A program made the translations under genes and the position numbers. From Rhynchopus euleeides (lineage: Eukaryota > Euglenozoa > Diplonemea > Diplonemida > Diplonemidae): a stretch of 64,000 nt of DNA. The notes below the pieces were generated by a model. It saw only the letters and a list, made by a program, of their open reading frames with translations, made no database searches and was not told the DNA's origin. This document shows positions 42,291 through 53,966 of the stretch, piece after piece (position 1 is the first letter of the stretch; each line of letters opens with the position of its first letter). The stretch is from assembly GCA_963210315.1 (NCBI GenBank), contig OY723296.1, positions 1,116,001-1,180,000 of the forward strand, read 5' to 3'.

Positions 42291-44318
42291 GCAAACAAAC
42301 AGATCATCGCTTCAGCTTGCCTCGTTCTCCCCTTGGACCCTTGCCTCTGTGGTTGCTGTGTCCTTGCCGCACACAGAGTGCCGGAGGGTGGTGGGCAGTG
42401 CGCCGTTGCACGTCACAGTGGTGACCCAGACGTTACGCGACACCTTCACAGCCCGTGTCCAGGCCGGGCCGACGTGGCGGTCAGTCAGATGGCACTGCAT
42501 CCCATCACCTGCCCCTCTAGCTCATGACATTGCTTGGTTTCGGAACGCATCATTGGGCAATACCCGCCCTGTTCTTCGCCTCTCCCAGTGCTGTCTGCCA
42601 CATGAAGTTGTTGCCCCAGACGGAGAGGACGCAGTTTCGAACCCTGGTAGTTTTGGGCAAGCTGGACTGTCTGTATCTGAAGGCGTGCATTGCAGATTGC
42701 ACCGTCTGCGGATTGCGTCTGGTCGCACGATCGGCCCGTGTCACTCATCTGTGCCCCCTCGATGCGGTCTGTGCGTGTTGGAGTCGCTCGATCATGTTTC
42801 ATCAATTCGGCGTCGTGTAGAACGTTTCATCATGCGGGTTCTTTGGAATCATTGGCCGGTCAATGCATTCAGTTCAGATCCCCGCGTTGTGTCGCACTCC
42901 TGTCCCGCTCTTGGGTCCCAAGCCTTGACCTCCCACATCACGTTGCGCTCTGCCAGTTGGTCCTGTTGGAGGATGCACCCAGGCAACGATCTTCTGGTGT
43001 CCAGGTGGAGTGCATCTGACACTCGCGACACCCCTCCGAGCAGCCGCCGCTCTTTGGCTGCCGTGCTGCCGACCTGACGCGTCACAGTGTCGCCTGCTCG
43101 GCGAGGCACATCCTCTTCAGAGGGTGGCCGAAGTCTGCTCCTCGCCTGCCTCTGTGGCATTGTCCCCTGTCGGGAGTCTTTCTTCTGGCCAGCCGTGTTG
43201 TGGAGGCCAGGGGGTGCCCTTACTCGCCTGCACTGGTTCACCCGCCCTTGCCTCGCCGACAGTCCTGTGGGATGCCGTGCGAACGATCTGGTGCCCCTGC
43301 ACCTGCGACGTTTTGCCTTGACGAGGTGTCGACGGCAGGCCTCTATGGCAGTCGTCTGCCCAGTCGAGACGGCGGACCCCCGACGAGCAGCATCATGCAC
43401 AGCTCCGAGCGGCATCCTGGGAGAGGTAACCCGTTCATGGCTTCACGTGCCAGCCACATTGCCACCTCCGCAAACCCGGTTGCAGATGTCGTGCGCTAGA
43501 TGTTCCAGGCTGCCCCCACTGAGTGCTGCACGAGCGGTCGGAGCTGACAGGTGTGGCAGCTAGTCTTCTGCACTCTTCTGCATGGCGAAGCTGTCCAACG
43601 GAGGGGCGAGCCAGAAATCAGTCCCAAAACATCACCGCTGTAAGGCCAGGGGCGGGGTTCCAGGCTGTGTGGCGACCTGAGCATGTGGCGCGTCAAGACC
43701 CGTCGACGTTTGATATCAATCATCTGGCGTGAGAGTCTGTCCAATTCCCGCCCTGCCCATCGCCAGGGGCGGGGTGCCTCCCCTTGGATACCGGTTGCCT
43801 GTTTGCAGGAGACGATGCTTCTTCCTCGCTACACCCCATTGCCACCCTCTTCCTGCGCCTTCGTGGCACGTTCGTCCCGCCTCTGTACATTCCTTTCTGC
43901 CACTGCATGCCCTTCGACGTCGAGACATCATCCAAACCATGCATTGGGCGTGCCGCCCGTGAGTGGAATGCCATGTGTCCACAGTGCTCCACGTCCCCGT
44001 GTCGGGGTACGCCTCTGTGTCAGCCAGGCCACGCACAGTGTCCCACAGGGAGGTGATCTCGCTCCCGAACTCTACCTGCCTCTTCTTCAGGGCAGCCTCG
44101 ATTGCAGAGTCACGGGGCCCTTTATCTGTGAACCCGCTGGGACGGGGCTTTGGGATTCACGCATATGGGGGCGAAGGCTGGTGGCCGCCAGTTTTCGAAT
44201 TGCGTCTGCTGCATCCACAATTTGAGGTCCGCCCCCACCGTCTGCCACTGGCACCCCAGTTGCCAAGTTGGGCGCTTCACCGTGCGCCGCGCCCTCTGCA
44301 ACCACATCACGAATGAAT

Positions 44319-44960
44319 GCGGGGCGGTATAAAGGTCGGGTAAACCATACTAACGGGTAGGTACAGGTAACACATCACTAAGGTCACATCATATCAAGGT
44401 TCGGGTGGTGTCTAACTCATTCTTCATAATAGGTTTCTAAGGGACGCATGCTGGGTACTGGTCATGGTGTATTATACTACGAGTGGTGTTATCAAACAAA
44501 CGGTTCTCGGGTCATGGGTTGGGGTCCCTCAAGGTGGTGGGTGAGTGGGGCGCAGCAACAGTGCTTGCAGAGGGGTGCCGTGCTGCGGCACGCAGTGGCG
44601 TGCTGGTGGCCCTCAGATGTGTTGCCAGCACCAGGTCCACCGAAGAGAAGCACGGCGAGCCCTGGCAGCAGTGCAGCAGGGTGCATGTGTGTGTGTGTTT
44701 GTGATGGGCCTTCTCATCATCTCTGTGTGGGGATGGAGGCACCGTCTACTCTGCCCCGTCAGTGAGATGCCCGGTCCTGGCCCAGCCTGTTGGTCTGTTC
44801 TTCAGACACGTGCCAGCCTGTCCTCGAGAGAGGTCACACACTCGGCACCGTGTGGAGGTGGTGGTCACTTGTCTTGCGTCTCAGGGCCGGTATGCTCTTC
44901 AGGATCGAGGTCCAGGTCCCAGGTGCACCAACACCAAAGCGACGGGGTTCCCAGTGCTCG
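44319..44960 (+). repeat. Segmental repeat R4, copy C
   Basis: Lies 2.48 kb after copy B with the same order of words. It carries an extra ~200 bases between CAAGGTGGTGGGTGAG and GAGGTCACACACTCGG. Direct repeats at this distance fit a tandem duplication or the ends of an old element; no reverse transcriptase motif was seen. Confidence 0.8.
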
Positions 44961-47871
44961 AGTTGTATGCCCCGGTGGTGTTAGTCAGCGCTTCACCCGT
45001 TGCTTGATCTCACATTGTCGGGGCACGACTTGCAAACGACACGGCATCACGACCGCGCATCTCGTGGTCATCATCCGACGACACGCCTGTCCCTGCACAG
45101 CGCTTGCCCTTCATAGTGCGCCATGCTGGTCTGAGGTTTTGCCTGCCTGCTTTGCCCATCGGAACCTACCCCTGCTGTTGTGCTGGGGGAGAGGCGATCT
45201 TGGGGTTGACCGATTTTGAAGGGTTTTTGGCCGTGTTCGCAGCGCATCCTGGTGAGAGGGACAGCTGTTTCGTCTTCTCCTGGCTGCACGGTAGCATTGG
45301 ATTTCCCCTGAAGGTTCTCCCGGCTGCCTTGCCCTTTGCCCCGTCTGTCCCGTCCAAACCATGCTCTTCACTGTCTGTACTCAATAGCCCATACACGGGG
45401 CTGGGACGGTGTGCGGAGGCAGTGTGTCGCTTGGCACACAAGAGGGAGGAATGGCTTCTTCTTTGGAATCGAGCCGTGTTTGCCGCGATGGGCTCTGTGT
45501 ATCAGGCACCACTGGTGTTAACCCGGTTCGCATGAAGTTGTCATTCCGCATGCATCCTCGGGTCCGCGAAATGGCTTCCATTTGTAGTTCCAGATACCAT
45601 GACCCACGTCCCGATGTTGCATGTGCCCCTGCCGCGTGAGGATCCCCACGTTATCCTCATAAAGCAGCGACCAGTGGGCACACTCGTTGTACAGGTATCG
45701 CTCTGATCCCTGGAGGGTTGCAACGCTGGTATGGTGTTCTTCGAACAATACGGCATCGGAATCCGGGCAGAGGGACCCTCAGAGAATGTCCCCGTTGAGA
45801 CCTCAAACCGGTTGATATTGGAATTGGGTAAACGTCGCCACCCCCTGGTGTCGTTTGCCTGAAATCTGCCCCTCCAGGTCCTTGATCCCCGTTTATGCCC
45901 GGCGGGGGAGGACGTAGCATAGTAGGTTCGAAACAAGGCGGCATAAAGAGTGGTCCACGTGGTGTTTGTACTGGTCATGCCGCGGCACGTTGCCAAGAAG
46001 TGAAACGTCGCTATTTTTGAACGATCATCACAGTAAATGACGGGTTTCGCGCTGTGTTGTGACACCGCGCAGATCGCAGTGGCCGGGCACACCGCCATGT
46101 TCAGCTGCTCCTTCAACCACCTCAGGCTTCACCACTGGCGCCCATATCTTGCGCCCCTCTCCACGGAGGATGACTATTGTGCCCAGTGCACCACCCTTCC
46201 CGTCCAATGGGAAACATCCCTGTGTGCGCCAGGACCTCGACAGCTGCATCGTCGCTCGTTCCCCTTATTCGTGCCCAGACATGCGACAAGCACACCCAAC
46301 CTTGTTGTGTAGTGCATGTCGCAAAACGACCTCTGATGCCACAAGCAGCACAGGTGCCACCCCCACAAGCACAAGTTTTGCCCTGAATGATATCGAGCTT
46401 CAGGTCATAATAACGTGCCCACCACGGTTCGGCGAGCCCACAGCCATCATCATTGGCCGCCGCACTCACACATTGCCATCGAGCACCGCCAGGCGGTGCC
46501 GCCTGTGCCGCTCCTAACTTCGACGAACTCCCTTCGAACCACAGCCCTGGTGCAGGCTCAGCATTCCCAGGATGGAGCTCTTGAAACTGCCATCTGCATC
46601 TCCTGGTGCAATGTGTCCGATGATACCGGTAGCTGACCTCCAGACCTGCCGAATGTGAACAGGGGCACCGCCCCCGCGCTCGGAGGTGGCAGGAGGGTGG
46701 CAGCGAGTTGGGGTGGTCAGACGATGGCCCCTGTGACCAGCCTCAACAGCAGGCCAGGCCTGAACGCAAATGAAACCGCCATAGGAAGTGCCAGGCTCCA
46801 TCTTCACCGTTTTCCCCCCTGTTCCCTACAGGCGAAACATACGGGGAGAGGCTAGGGGAAGCAACCTGATGAAGGGCGCTGTTGGTGAACCCCCTCCCAC
46901 CCTTGCCGACGGCAAGTGGGGCCTCCTGCCCTCCCACAAGACAACACAAGCCAGTGAAGGCATCACCGTAGACCTCTTGGAAGCTTGCATGGAAGTTGCT
47001 CGGGCAAATTACTTACGGTGGTGGTGGGGAGTTTCAATTAATCGGGTGGCATTCTTCGTCAAATACAACAGCTGGTTGTGTGGGGGAGAGGACTCTCTCT
47101 TCCTGACTTGCTGATACCTTATGTCGGGCTCAGAGGTTCGTCTGGGACTAAGACAACATCTGCCGCCCAGTTGACCCGCACGGGGGCGGAGGTAGGGGTT
47201 TGAGCCCGCATAGGCTGATTGCGGGAAAGGGGGAGCAGGCGCAAACATGATTCCCTGCCGAATACGGTGGTGTGGCTGTTCGAGTGTAACAATACGGGAA
47301 GCAGGACCTTCTGAGACACCCTGATGATTCCGGAGTAAACTAAGAGGTGGGGCGGTGTGGGGTGATGCGGTGCCCATAATGCCTCTGGCGAGGCAGGGGG
47401 TGGGGCAGCCACAGCGGGGGTGTTTTTGCGTCATGCCTCATCAGCCGCAACGGAGTCGGGCGACTCTTGGAAAGTTGAGGGCTATGCCGCTGCGGGTGAC
47501 ATCGTGGGCGGGTCTTTTTTGGTGGGGTTGTGCCTGAACCGGGAGGACCGTCCGGCTACTGCCGTCAACAGCCAGGGCCTGCTGGGCATGATAAATCAAA
47601 CACACAGGCGCATTGCCATGCGCACAGAGGCCGCACGCGATCTGTGTGGCCATGCCCTGCACAGTCTCTACCTGCCCAACGATGTGGCCGCTACACATTC
47701 TCACACCTTGCTCAGCATTGCCAACCGCTCTCTCTTTTGCCGCAGTACACATCATCCCTTTTGCACATTCCACTCTGCCGGCATCTGCAGGAGCTACACT
47801 AACGCCAGAACGTTGGCCACAGGGCAAACAACGCAGCGGCGGTAGCGGCATCTGACAGAACAGGAGGCGTC

Positions 47872-50016
47872 ATGAACACCGAGGCAATCCCGCAGCAGAA
47901 GGCCGCTGGGGTATGCCTAGAGCGTGTGGCCCTTGGGCAGGGGGTCGCCTCTGGAATGTAGTTTCCATCGTTGGGGTTGCTGTGTGTCATTGTGTTGGCA
48001 ACATGGTGGTTTGCACGCCAAAAGGAAACGGACTTATCCCCTCGGTTTTGCGACGAAAACAAAGAACAGTGACAGAGCTGAAAAGGTTGCAGTGGGGTGG
48101 AGGTCGCATTTGGTGATTCTTTTTGAAGGCCCGAGTGGGACCCCCACCCTGTATCTGCATGTCTCCGTTTTGTCTTAGGGAGTACGCATCAAGCCGGGTG
48201 CCTCAGCTTACCACATGCCTGGCCTGTTCTGTGTTGCTCCCTGACACCCGCAACACCCTCACAGCAACGAGCCTCAAAGCTGCGGGTGCTTACCGGCAAC
48301 TCTAATCCGGAGTTCGCACGTCAGGTTGCTTTTCACCTTGGGACGGAGACAATCAAGGCGAACGTGGGGAAGTTTGCGAACGGCGAAATCAACATCGCGA
48401 TCGATGACCCTGTGCGCGGGGACGACGTCTTCATCTGCCACCCCACCTGCTCCAACTACGAGACCAAGCTCAATGTGAACGAGTCCGTGATGGAACTGCT
48501 CCTCCTCATCCACACCGTCAAGCTGTCGTCAGTAAAGCGCATCACAGCAGTCATCCCGCACTTCGCGTACGCGCGCCAGGACCGCAAGGTTTGCCCTGTT
48601 TGTTCTTTTGTTCTTTTGTGTGTTTGGCACTGCGTTTGGCAGCCCAGGCTACCGTGCCGCAACAGGGAGGGTCTGCCTATGTGCCTGCCATGGCTTTGGT
48701 GTGCTGATCTCGTGTTGGTTGGGGCCAGTATTAGGTGCGGGTTTTTTAGTGTGGTGCCACTTCCCCTCACCGCAATTGAAGCAGTCTGAAGCGCGAGTGC
48801 CCATCAGTGCATCTGCGATCGCGCAGCTGCTCGTCAACGTCGGGGTGGAGCGCATCGTGACGATCGACCTGCACTGCGGGCAGATCCAGGGCTTCTTCCG
48901 GAACACGCCTGTCAACAACCTGCTGCCCTCCAACGAGTTTGCGCACTACCTCAACGAGAAGAAGTTCAAGAAGGAGGAGCTCGCAATTGTGGCCCCCGAC
49001 GCTGGTGCCGTGGAGCGTGCCAGGCGTCTGGCTGATGGCGTCCACGCCGACCGTGTCGTGACCATCCTGAAGCGTCGCGTGCAGGCGGGGAAGATCGACT
49101 CCATGCACATTGCAGGTGACGTGAAGGGCATGGTGTGCGTGATTGTCGACGACATGACCGACACCAGCGGGACCCTCTGCAAGGCGGCAGAGGTCCTGAA
49201 GACCAACGGCGCTGCCAAGGTATCCCATCACAGACAAACAGCCACCTGTTCATCAGTTTGTCTCTGGGCGTGGAGGGCGCACCATCGCCTATCTGGTGCC
49301 CCTCCACTTGTCAACAAACCAAGAGACACACATGCACCACACAAACTGTCTCCTGTATTCAACGGGGCGGGGAAGGGTAGGGCATACATTTTACGAGAAA
49401 GCAGAGCCCTGAGGGGCTCTTTGCTGCACTGCTCCAGCAAGAGCTCAAAACGAGGGCACATCCCCTTGAGGTTCACATCGAGCCCCTGCTCGTGATCGCC
49501 ATGAGGGAACAAAATCAGAGGAACGATATTGCCCATTTTTCTTGCATGCGCTCAACAACAAGTAGCCCATGTTCTCCCACAGTTGCTGGACAGGGTGTCT
49601 GCATTAAAGCGCAAAGGGGGTCATCGCTCTGTGTTCGAACTGTGTCAGTTTGCCCCCCTTCTGCGAGGGGGGTCACTTTTTCTGCACTTCTGAGCGAAGG
49701 CCCCACAAGGAGTACGATTTTTTGGCTGCCTCTCCACCACCGCCATCCCCCCCCACAGGTGTTCGCCATGATCACCCACGGCGTGCTGACCGACCCTGCG
49801 TGCGAGCGGATCGAAAACTGCTCCGCCCTGACTGAGGTGATCGTGTCCGACACCATCCCCCAGGCCTTCAACCTGTCGCGCTGCAGCAAGCTGGTGGTGC
49901 TGTCCGTCGCCCCTCTGATCGCCGAGGCCATGCGCCGCATACACGAGGAGCAGTCGATGGACAACCTCAAACCAACGAAGTTCCTCCCCCCGCGCCGTGG
50001 CGACACCCAGGAATAG
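47872..50016 (+). CDS. PRPS: Ribose-phosphate pyrophosphokinase (PRPP synthetase), four exons
   Basis: Exons 47872-47910, 48265-48588, 48785-49219 and 49759-50016 join to 351 residues; all junctions are phase 0. Exon 1 has only 13 codons (MNTEAIPQQKAAG); it was found by matching phase and a GTATGC donor, because the next exon has no in-frame ATG. The protein makes PRPP from ATP and ribose 5-phosphate in the cytosol for nucleotide synthesis. Visible motifs: LRVLTGNSNPEFA, NGEINIAIDDPVRGDDVFI, AYARQDRK, IVTIDLHCGQIQGFF, the catalytic loop LKRR, and the PRPP loop VIVDDMTDTSGT. After RQDRK the family's K-x-R-x-P-I reads SEARVPIS, still compatible with the binding loop. Length and motifs fit class I enzymes. 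An acceptor-like CTGACAG lies 13 bases before the start. Confidence 0.93.
47911..48264 (+). other. PRPS intron 1
   Basis: 354 bases, GTATGC donor and CCCTCACAG acceptor, separating a 39-base first exon from the body of the gene. Exon 1 is inferred, so this intron is less sure than the others. Confidence 0.7.
48589..48784 (+). other. PRPS intron 2
   Basis: 196 bases, GTTTGC donor and TTGAAGCAG acceptor, between AYARQDRK and SEARVPIS. Confidence 0.9.
49557..49722 (+). repeat. Dispersed repeat R3, fragment split by a MITE
   Basis: TTCTCCCACAGTTGCTGGAC and GGGTGTCTGCATTAAAGCGC lie left of the MITE and GGAGTACGATTTT to its right. In the copies at 13058 and 62328 these parts are continuous. Confidence 0.8.
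49616..49704. mobile_element. ~89-bp MITE (family M1) inserted in R3
   Basis: Left GGGGGTCATCGCTC, right GAGCGAAGGCCCC. It is shorter than the ~108-bp copies. Insertion into R3 is shown by the uninterrupted R3 copies elsewhere in this window. The exact target duplication is blurred by A/C-rich flanks (CAA on both sides). Confidence 0.75.
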
Positions 50017-50643
50017 GAGCATTCCATTTTATTTTATATTTTTTTTGCCCCATACCCTGCTGTGCTGTGCATCGGAGGGTGTGAAGGTTCTGGCTGCGCC
50101 TCATTTGCATTCTCGCCCTGTTGGCTCCACCCCCCTGCACCCCCCCCCCCCACCCCCACCCCCCCCCCCCCCCGCATTCCCGCACGGGATAATGCGCGGG
50201 GAGGAGGGGGGAAACGATACAGGCATCCCAGCGGGAGGGGCGATGGTACCGGGGGTTGGAGGTGGGTGAGGGGACTCCGCACCAAAACCGAGCCGACTGG
50301 GTCTACCTCTCCGGGGATGATCCGTTGCCCCCCCCGCGATAGGCCTTCTTCCCCTATTTTCAGTGATTTTTTTGTCATTTTTTTCATCATCTGGGGGTGG
50401 GGGTGGGGGGGGATACACGGGTTTGGCGCACAAACAACGCCTTATCTTTTTTTGCTGCAGTTTCTTTATATCAGCGGGGAAGGCGGGTGTGGAGGTGGGG
50501 AGAGAGAGAGGGGGAGGAGGAGGAGGTGTGTGACTGGGCGATGGACTGCGGGTGCATTGCTCTTCACAAACACCCCCCCCCCCCCCTGTCTCTCTCTCTC
50601 TCTCCCGCCCTTCCCGAACCGATTCTTTTGTCGGGATCTGTCA

Positions 50644-50996
50644 TATACCGTATACGTAAATATTTTGGAACGTAAATATTATGGAACGTAAATATTATGG
50701 AACGTAAATATTTTGGAACGCTGGTGGGTTGGCGTTCCAGATTTTTTTCGTTCCACAATATTTACAGGGCTTTCTGCGACTCGGGGACTTGGACCAGGTG
50801 ATCGGACGGCATACAGAGTCCCTGACGGGACCTACTCGTGCACTTTTCGCGCGATTCCTGACGCAAGCCGTCCTCACCACCGAGTCCCCAACTGGCCCTG
50901 TAAATATTATGGAACGTAAATATTATGGAACGGACCGGCCAAAAATGGGCCCGTTCCATAATATTTACGTTCCATAATATTTACGTATACGGTATA
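50644..50996. mobile_element. 353-bp inverted-repeat element with GGAACGTAAATATTAT arrays
   Basis: The termini are TATACCGTATACGTAAATAT and its inverse at the right end. Each end continues as three or four tandem ~16-base units CGTAAATATTATGGAA. A second, inner inverted pair (ATATTTACAGGGC at 50758 and GCCCTGTAAATAT at 50900) frames a ~130-bp GC-rich core. Flanks are TA-rich at the right end, so the target duplication is unclear. Nothing is encoded. Confidence 0.8.
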
Positions 50997-53941
50997 TATA
51001 TATATGGGCCCGGAAGTGGGGAGGGAGGGAGGGGGATGATTGAGAGCGATTTTTCTCTTTCTCTGTCTCTGTCTCTCTGTCTCCCTCCACCTGTGCTGGA
51101 GGTGTGGCTGCAGGTGTGGGTTGGAAGAGGCATGGGTGAGGTGGGGGGGGTTTTTTTCCCCCTGCGGTGCTGAAAAATGGTGCGGTGGTGGAGGCGGCAA
51201 AAGAATGCAAATTATGGAGAAATAGCAGCAGCGGCAGAACAGGACAGAAGGAAATTAAAAAAACAAGCGAGAATCTTTTCCGGCAAAGACAAAACACAAG
51301 GCAGTGGCGTGTGGTGGACCTATCTTTCTGGCACCAGGGTGTGCGTCACTGCCTTGGCGTATCCCCTTCCCACCCCCCACCCCCCCTCCGCCAGATTGTA
51401 GGTTGGCCGTCGATGCCCAAAACAAATTAGCTGCCAGTCAGGTCTAGCTTGGTATTGCCGACGGTGCAAGGGGAAAGATCGGCAGTCAGGGGTACAGCGA
51501 TATGGGGAGGAGGAAGAGGAGGAGGGGGAGGAAGGGACGTATACTTATATGCAATCCCAACCTACCCCGCTCAGCCCAACCAACTCTCCGCTGGGGCCCC
51601 CTAACGCTGGGGTTGCATCCGAATTTTTAGAGACAGTTCTGTTGTTTTGCCCGCTGCCACAATTAGAGAAGATCTGTTCTATTGAATGATTTTTGAACGT
51701 TTGAAAAACCTCCCCCCACCCCCCACATCCCCCCCCCCAGGTGGCAACCACGGGTAGCCCTGTTTTGTTTTTCTCTTTGCAGATCACAGACCTGCAAAAA
51801 AACAATTTTTTACATATTCACGTCTGTCATCGGATTGACAATCCCCCCCCCCCCCCCTTCCCCCCCTTGCCCCGCGATACGTGACATATGAACGAAAACA
51901 ATGAAATGGAGGCAGAGATTATCATAGCCTGGGCTGCCCTCATCCGGCTAACTTTTTTTGGCCATTGAATCCGCAAAAAACGTGGTGGTTCGTACTGGGC
52001 ATGCTGCAAACACGTTGTCAAGAAGCGAATTGAAACGGAGGCAAATTGATATCAGGAGGTTGTGTGTGTGTGTGTGTGTGCGAGATCCAGATGCAAAAAA
52101 TAATCGGAACGGGCAGTTTCTGTTTCGTGTTGTGCGCCCAACGGAAAAACAGTTCGGAGCTGATTTTTTTACCGCAGTCGCTGGACAGAGGGTGTTCCGA
52201 CCATAAGCAGACGGTGTGCGATGTTCTTTGGGGTTGGGTGGGCACAAGTGAGATAGGGTGGTTAGGGACAAAGTAAATCACGTGTGTCGTGTCCCCACCC
52301 ATCCCCCCCCACACCCAACCCCGCCTCTACTGTTCTCTACCCGGTGGACACTGTTCCTCATTGCATGCGGAAGTGTGTTCATGAGTATGAGTTTGCATGA
52401 GTGCACCTGTGCATTGCACGGGTTTTAGGAGTCTGAACGGGCTCAAAGCTCAAAAATTCTGTCGTGCAAATGCACTTCCTCATGCAATGATGGAGTCCGC
52501 TGGGTACATTCCGACCCCCCCCCCCTTTCCCCACACGCACATGTGGCTGGGGTGCGTTTCCCGTACCATTGTGTCGTTCACGTACCACACACAACCATGC
52601 CCAGTAGTGTACAAAGAAGGGCAGAACAAGAAGAGAAGAGACACCACGGTGCAGTGTTCCATGTGGCATGCTATATAAAGAGAGGGGCAGCTGCATGTGC
52701 AGGTTTTGACAGGTGGTATGGTACAATGCAAAAGCCTTGGCGGGGGGCGGGGGTGGGGGGAAGAGGCGAAGGGGGCGAAAAATGTGAATCCAACACCATC
52801 CAACACGCGCGGAGTGCTCTCTGCTGTGTGTGCCAAACTGTGCACCGCACACCAGATCGGAACCTCCCCGTCGTGTATAATGCAGTCGGGTGCGTGTAGA
52901 GTACATGCTACACTGCGATGCAAGCTTCTGCATCGGCGCTTTTTCTTTTCTGACAGTCCCAACAGAATCTCGGGATTAGAGCCAGCCGCAACGTCAGCAG
53001 TGATTTCATCGGCTCTTTTATACTATTTTGCACGCCCCCTCCGCACCACGCCCTGTGGTGCACTCGGAGCGGGAGGCGAGCAACACACTGGCCTTCAGCC
53101 CGCGGTGTTGTCATCTGTGCTATTGGTGTTCCTCTTCGACACCCGGACCATTGCAGGGAAGTGAAGCCGTGAACATATGTCGTGTGACTGGGTGCCGCAA
53201 CAGGGCCGGTGTTTTGAAACCCTATACAGGGTGCTATCCACCTTGCCATCACTCCAACACAATGAGGCTGTGGGGGCCTGTGTGCCAAACTGTTTGTGTG
53301 TGGTAGCAGAGGCCACATCAAGGGCAGGAGGTATGCCCGATGCGATCCACACCTCCACAAAGAAGACTCACGTGTTTGTGCGTGTGCCCCGTCTGTATCT
53401 GCCACACCTGTTTCCCCCCGAGACACCCCCTCTCTCTCTTCCTCTTTCTCGTGCCCGAGTCGGCTGTTGTGTCTTGATTGCTCCGAGGTCACGCTGCCCT
53501 TCGGAGATGAGCAAAGTGCAACAGGAAGCGAAACCTCGCATGCGAGGTGTGGCTGAGACCGGGCAGCAATGCAGAAGGACGAAAGAGAGAGACGTGTGGT
53601 TGGAAGGGGTTGGTGGTGGTAGTGGCGGCCGTGGTGGGTGGTGGTGGTGGCGGAGAAGGCGAAGGTGTGTTTGCATTTTTTTTATGGCGCCGGTCAGTCG
53701 ATCGTCGGAAAAAAGCAATATATAGGAGCATCAGCAAAAACAAAACACCATCATGCTGGTTGGTCCTAAAAAAATGGGTGATCTCTCTGTGATCTGGTCT
53801 GTGGTAAAGTGTGGTCAAAAAAAAATACGGCCCTCCGACGACGCTGGCACTAGCCCGGCACCCCCTCCCCCCCACACACACCACCACCATCTCTTGCACC
53901 ACATCATGCATTCAGAGATTCCTCTTCCAAAGCCACGTGCC

Positions 53942-53957
53942 ACCTCACACCCCGCAG
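53942..53957 (+). other. Splice-acceptor-like site before the coiled-coil gene
   Basis: ACCTCACACCCCGCAG, ending 9 bases before ATG 53967. Confidence 0.5.
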
Positions 53958-53966
53958 GGGCACACC

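Larger units (their letters stand above)
40951..47871. other. 7-kb segmentally duplicated region without an intact gene
   Basis: Contains three related blocks (see 41002, 41843, 44319). Open frames on both strands are short, overlap and change phase; some have scattered Cys/His words but none gives a family. Base composition is more even and C/G runs are rarer than elsewhere, so this looks like decayed coding or element sequence. No conclusion on function is possible. Confidence 0.5.
49220..49758 (+). other. PRPS intron 3 carrying nested repeats
   Basis: 539 bases, GTATCC donor and CCCCCCACAG acceptor. It contains an R3 fragment interrupted by an M1 MITE. Confidence 0.9.
50017..53966. other. 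4-kb spacer before the large coiled-coil gene
   Basis: Contains the palindromic element at 50644-50996, a TC-rich microsatellite near 51050-51090, a weak R3 relative near 52150-52195 and an R6 fragment near 50418. No gene is recognised. Confidence 0.5.

Noticed and set aside
42630-42650. B-box-like GGTTCGAAACTG on the minus strand
   Set aside because: The rest of a tRNA cloverleaf is absent.
42286-43563. Cys/His words in R4-region frames that might be a retroelement zinc knuckle
   Set aside because: Spacing is irregular, frames change constantly and no polymerase or nuclease motif is visible nearby.
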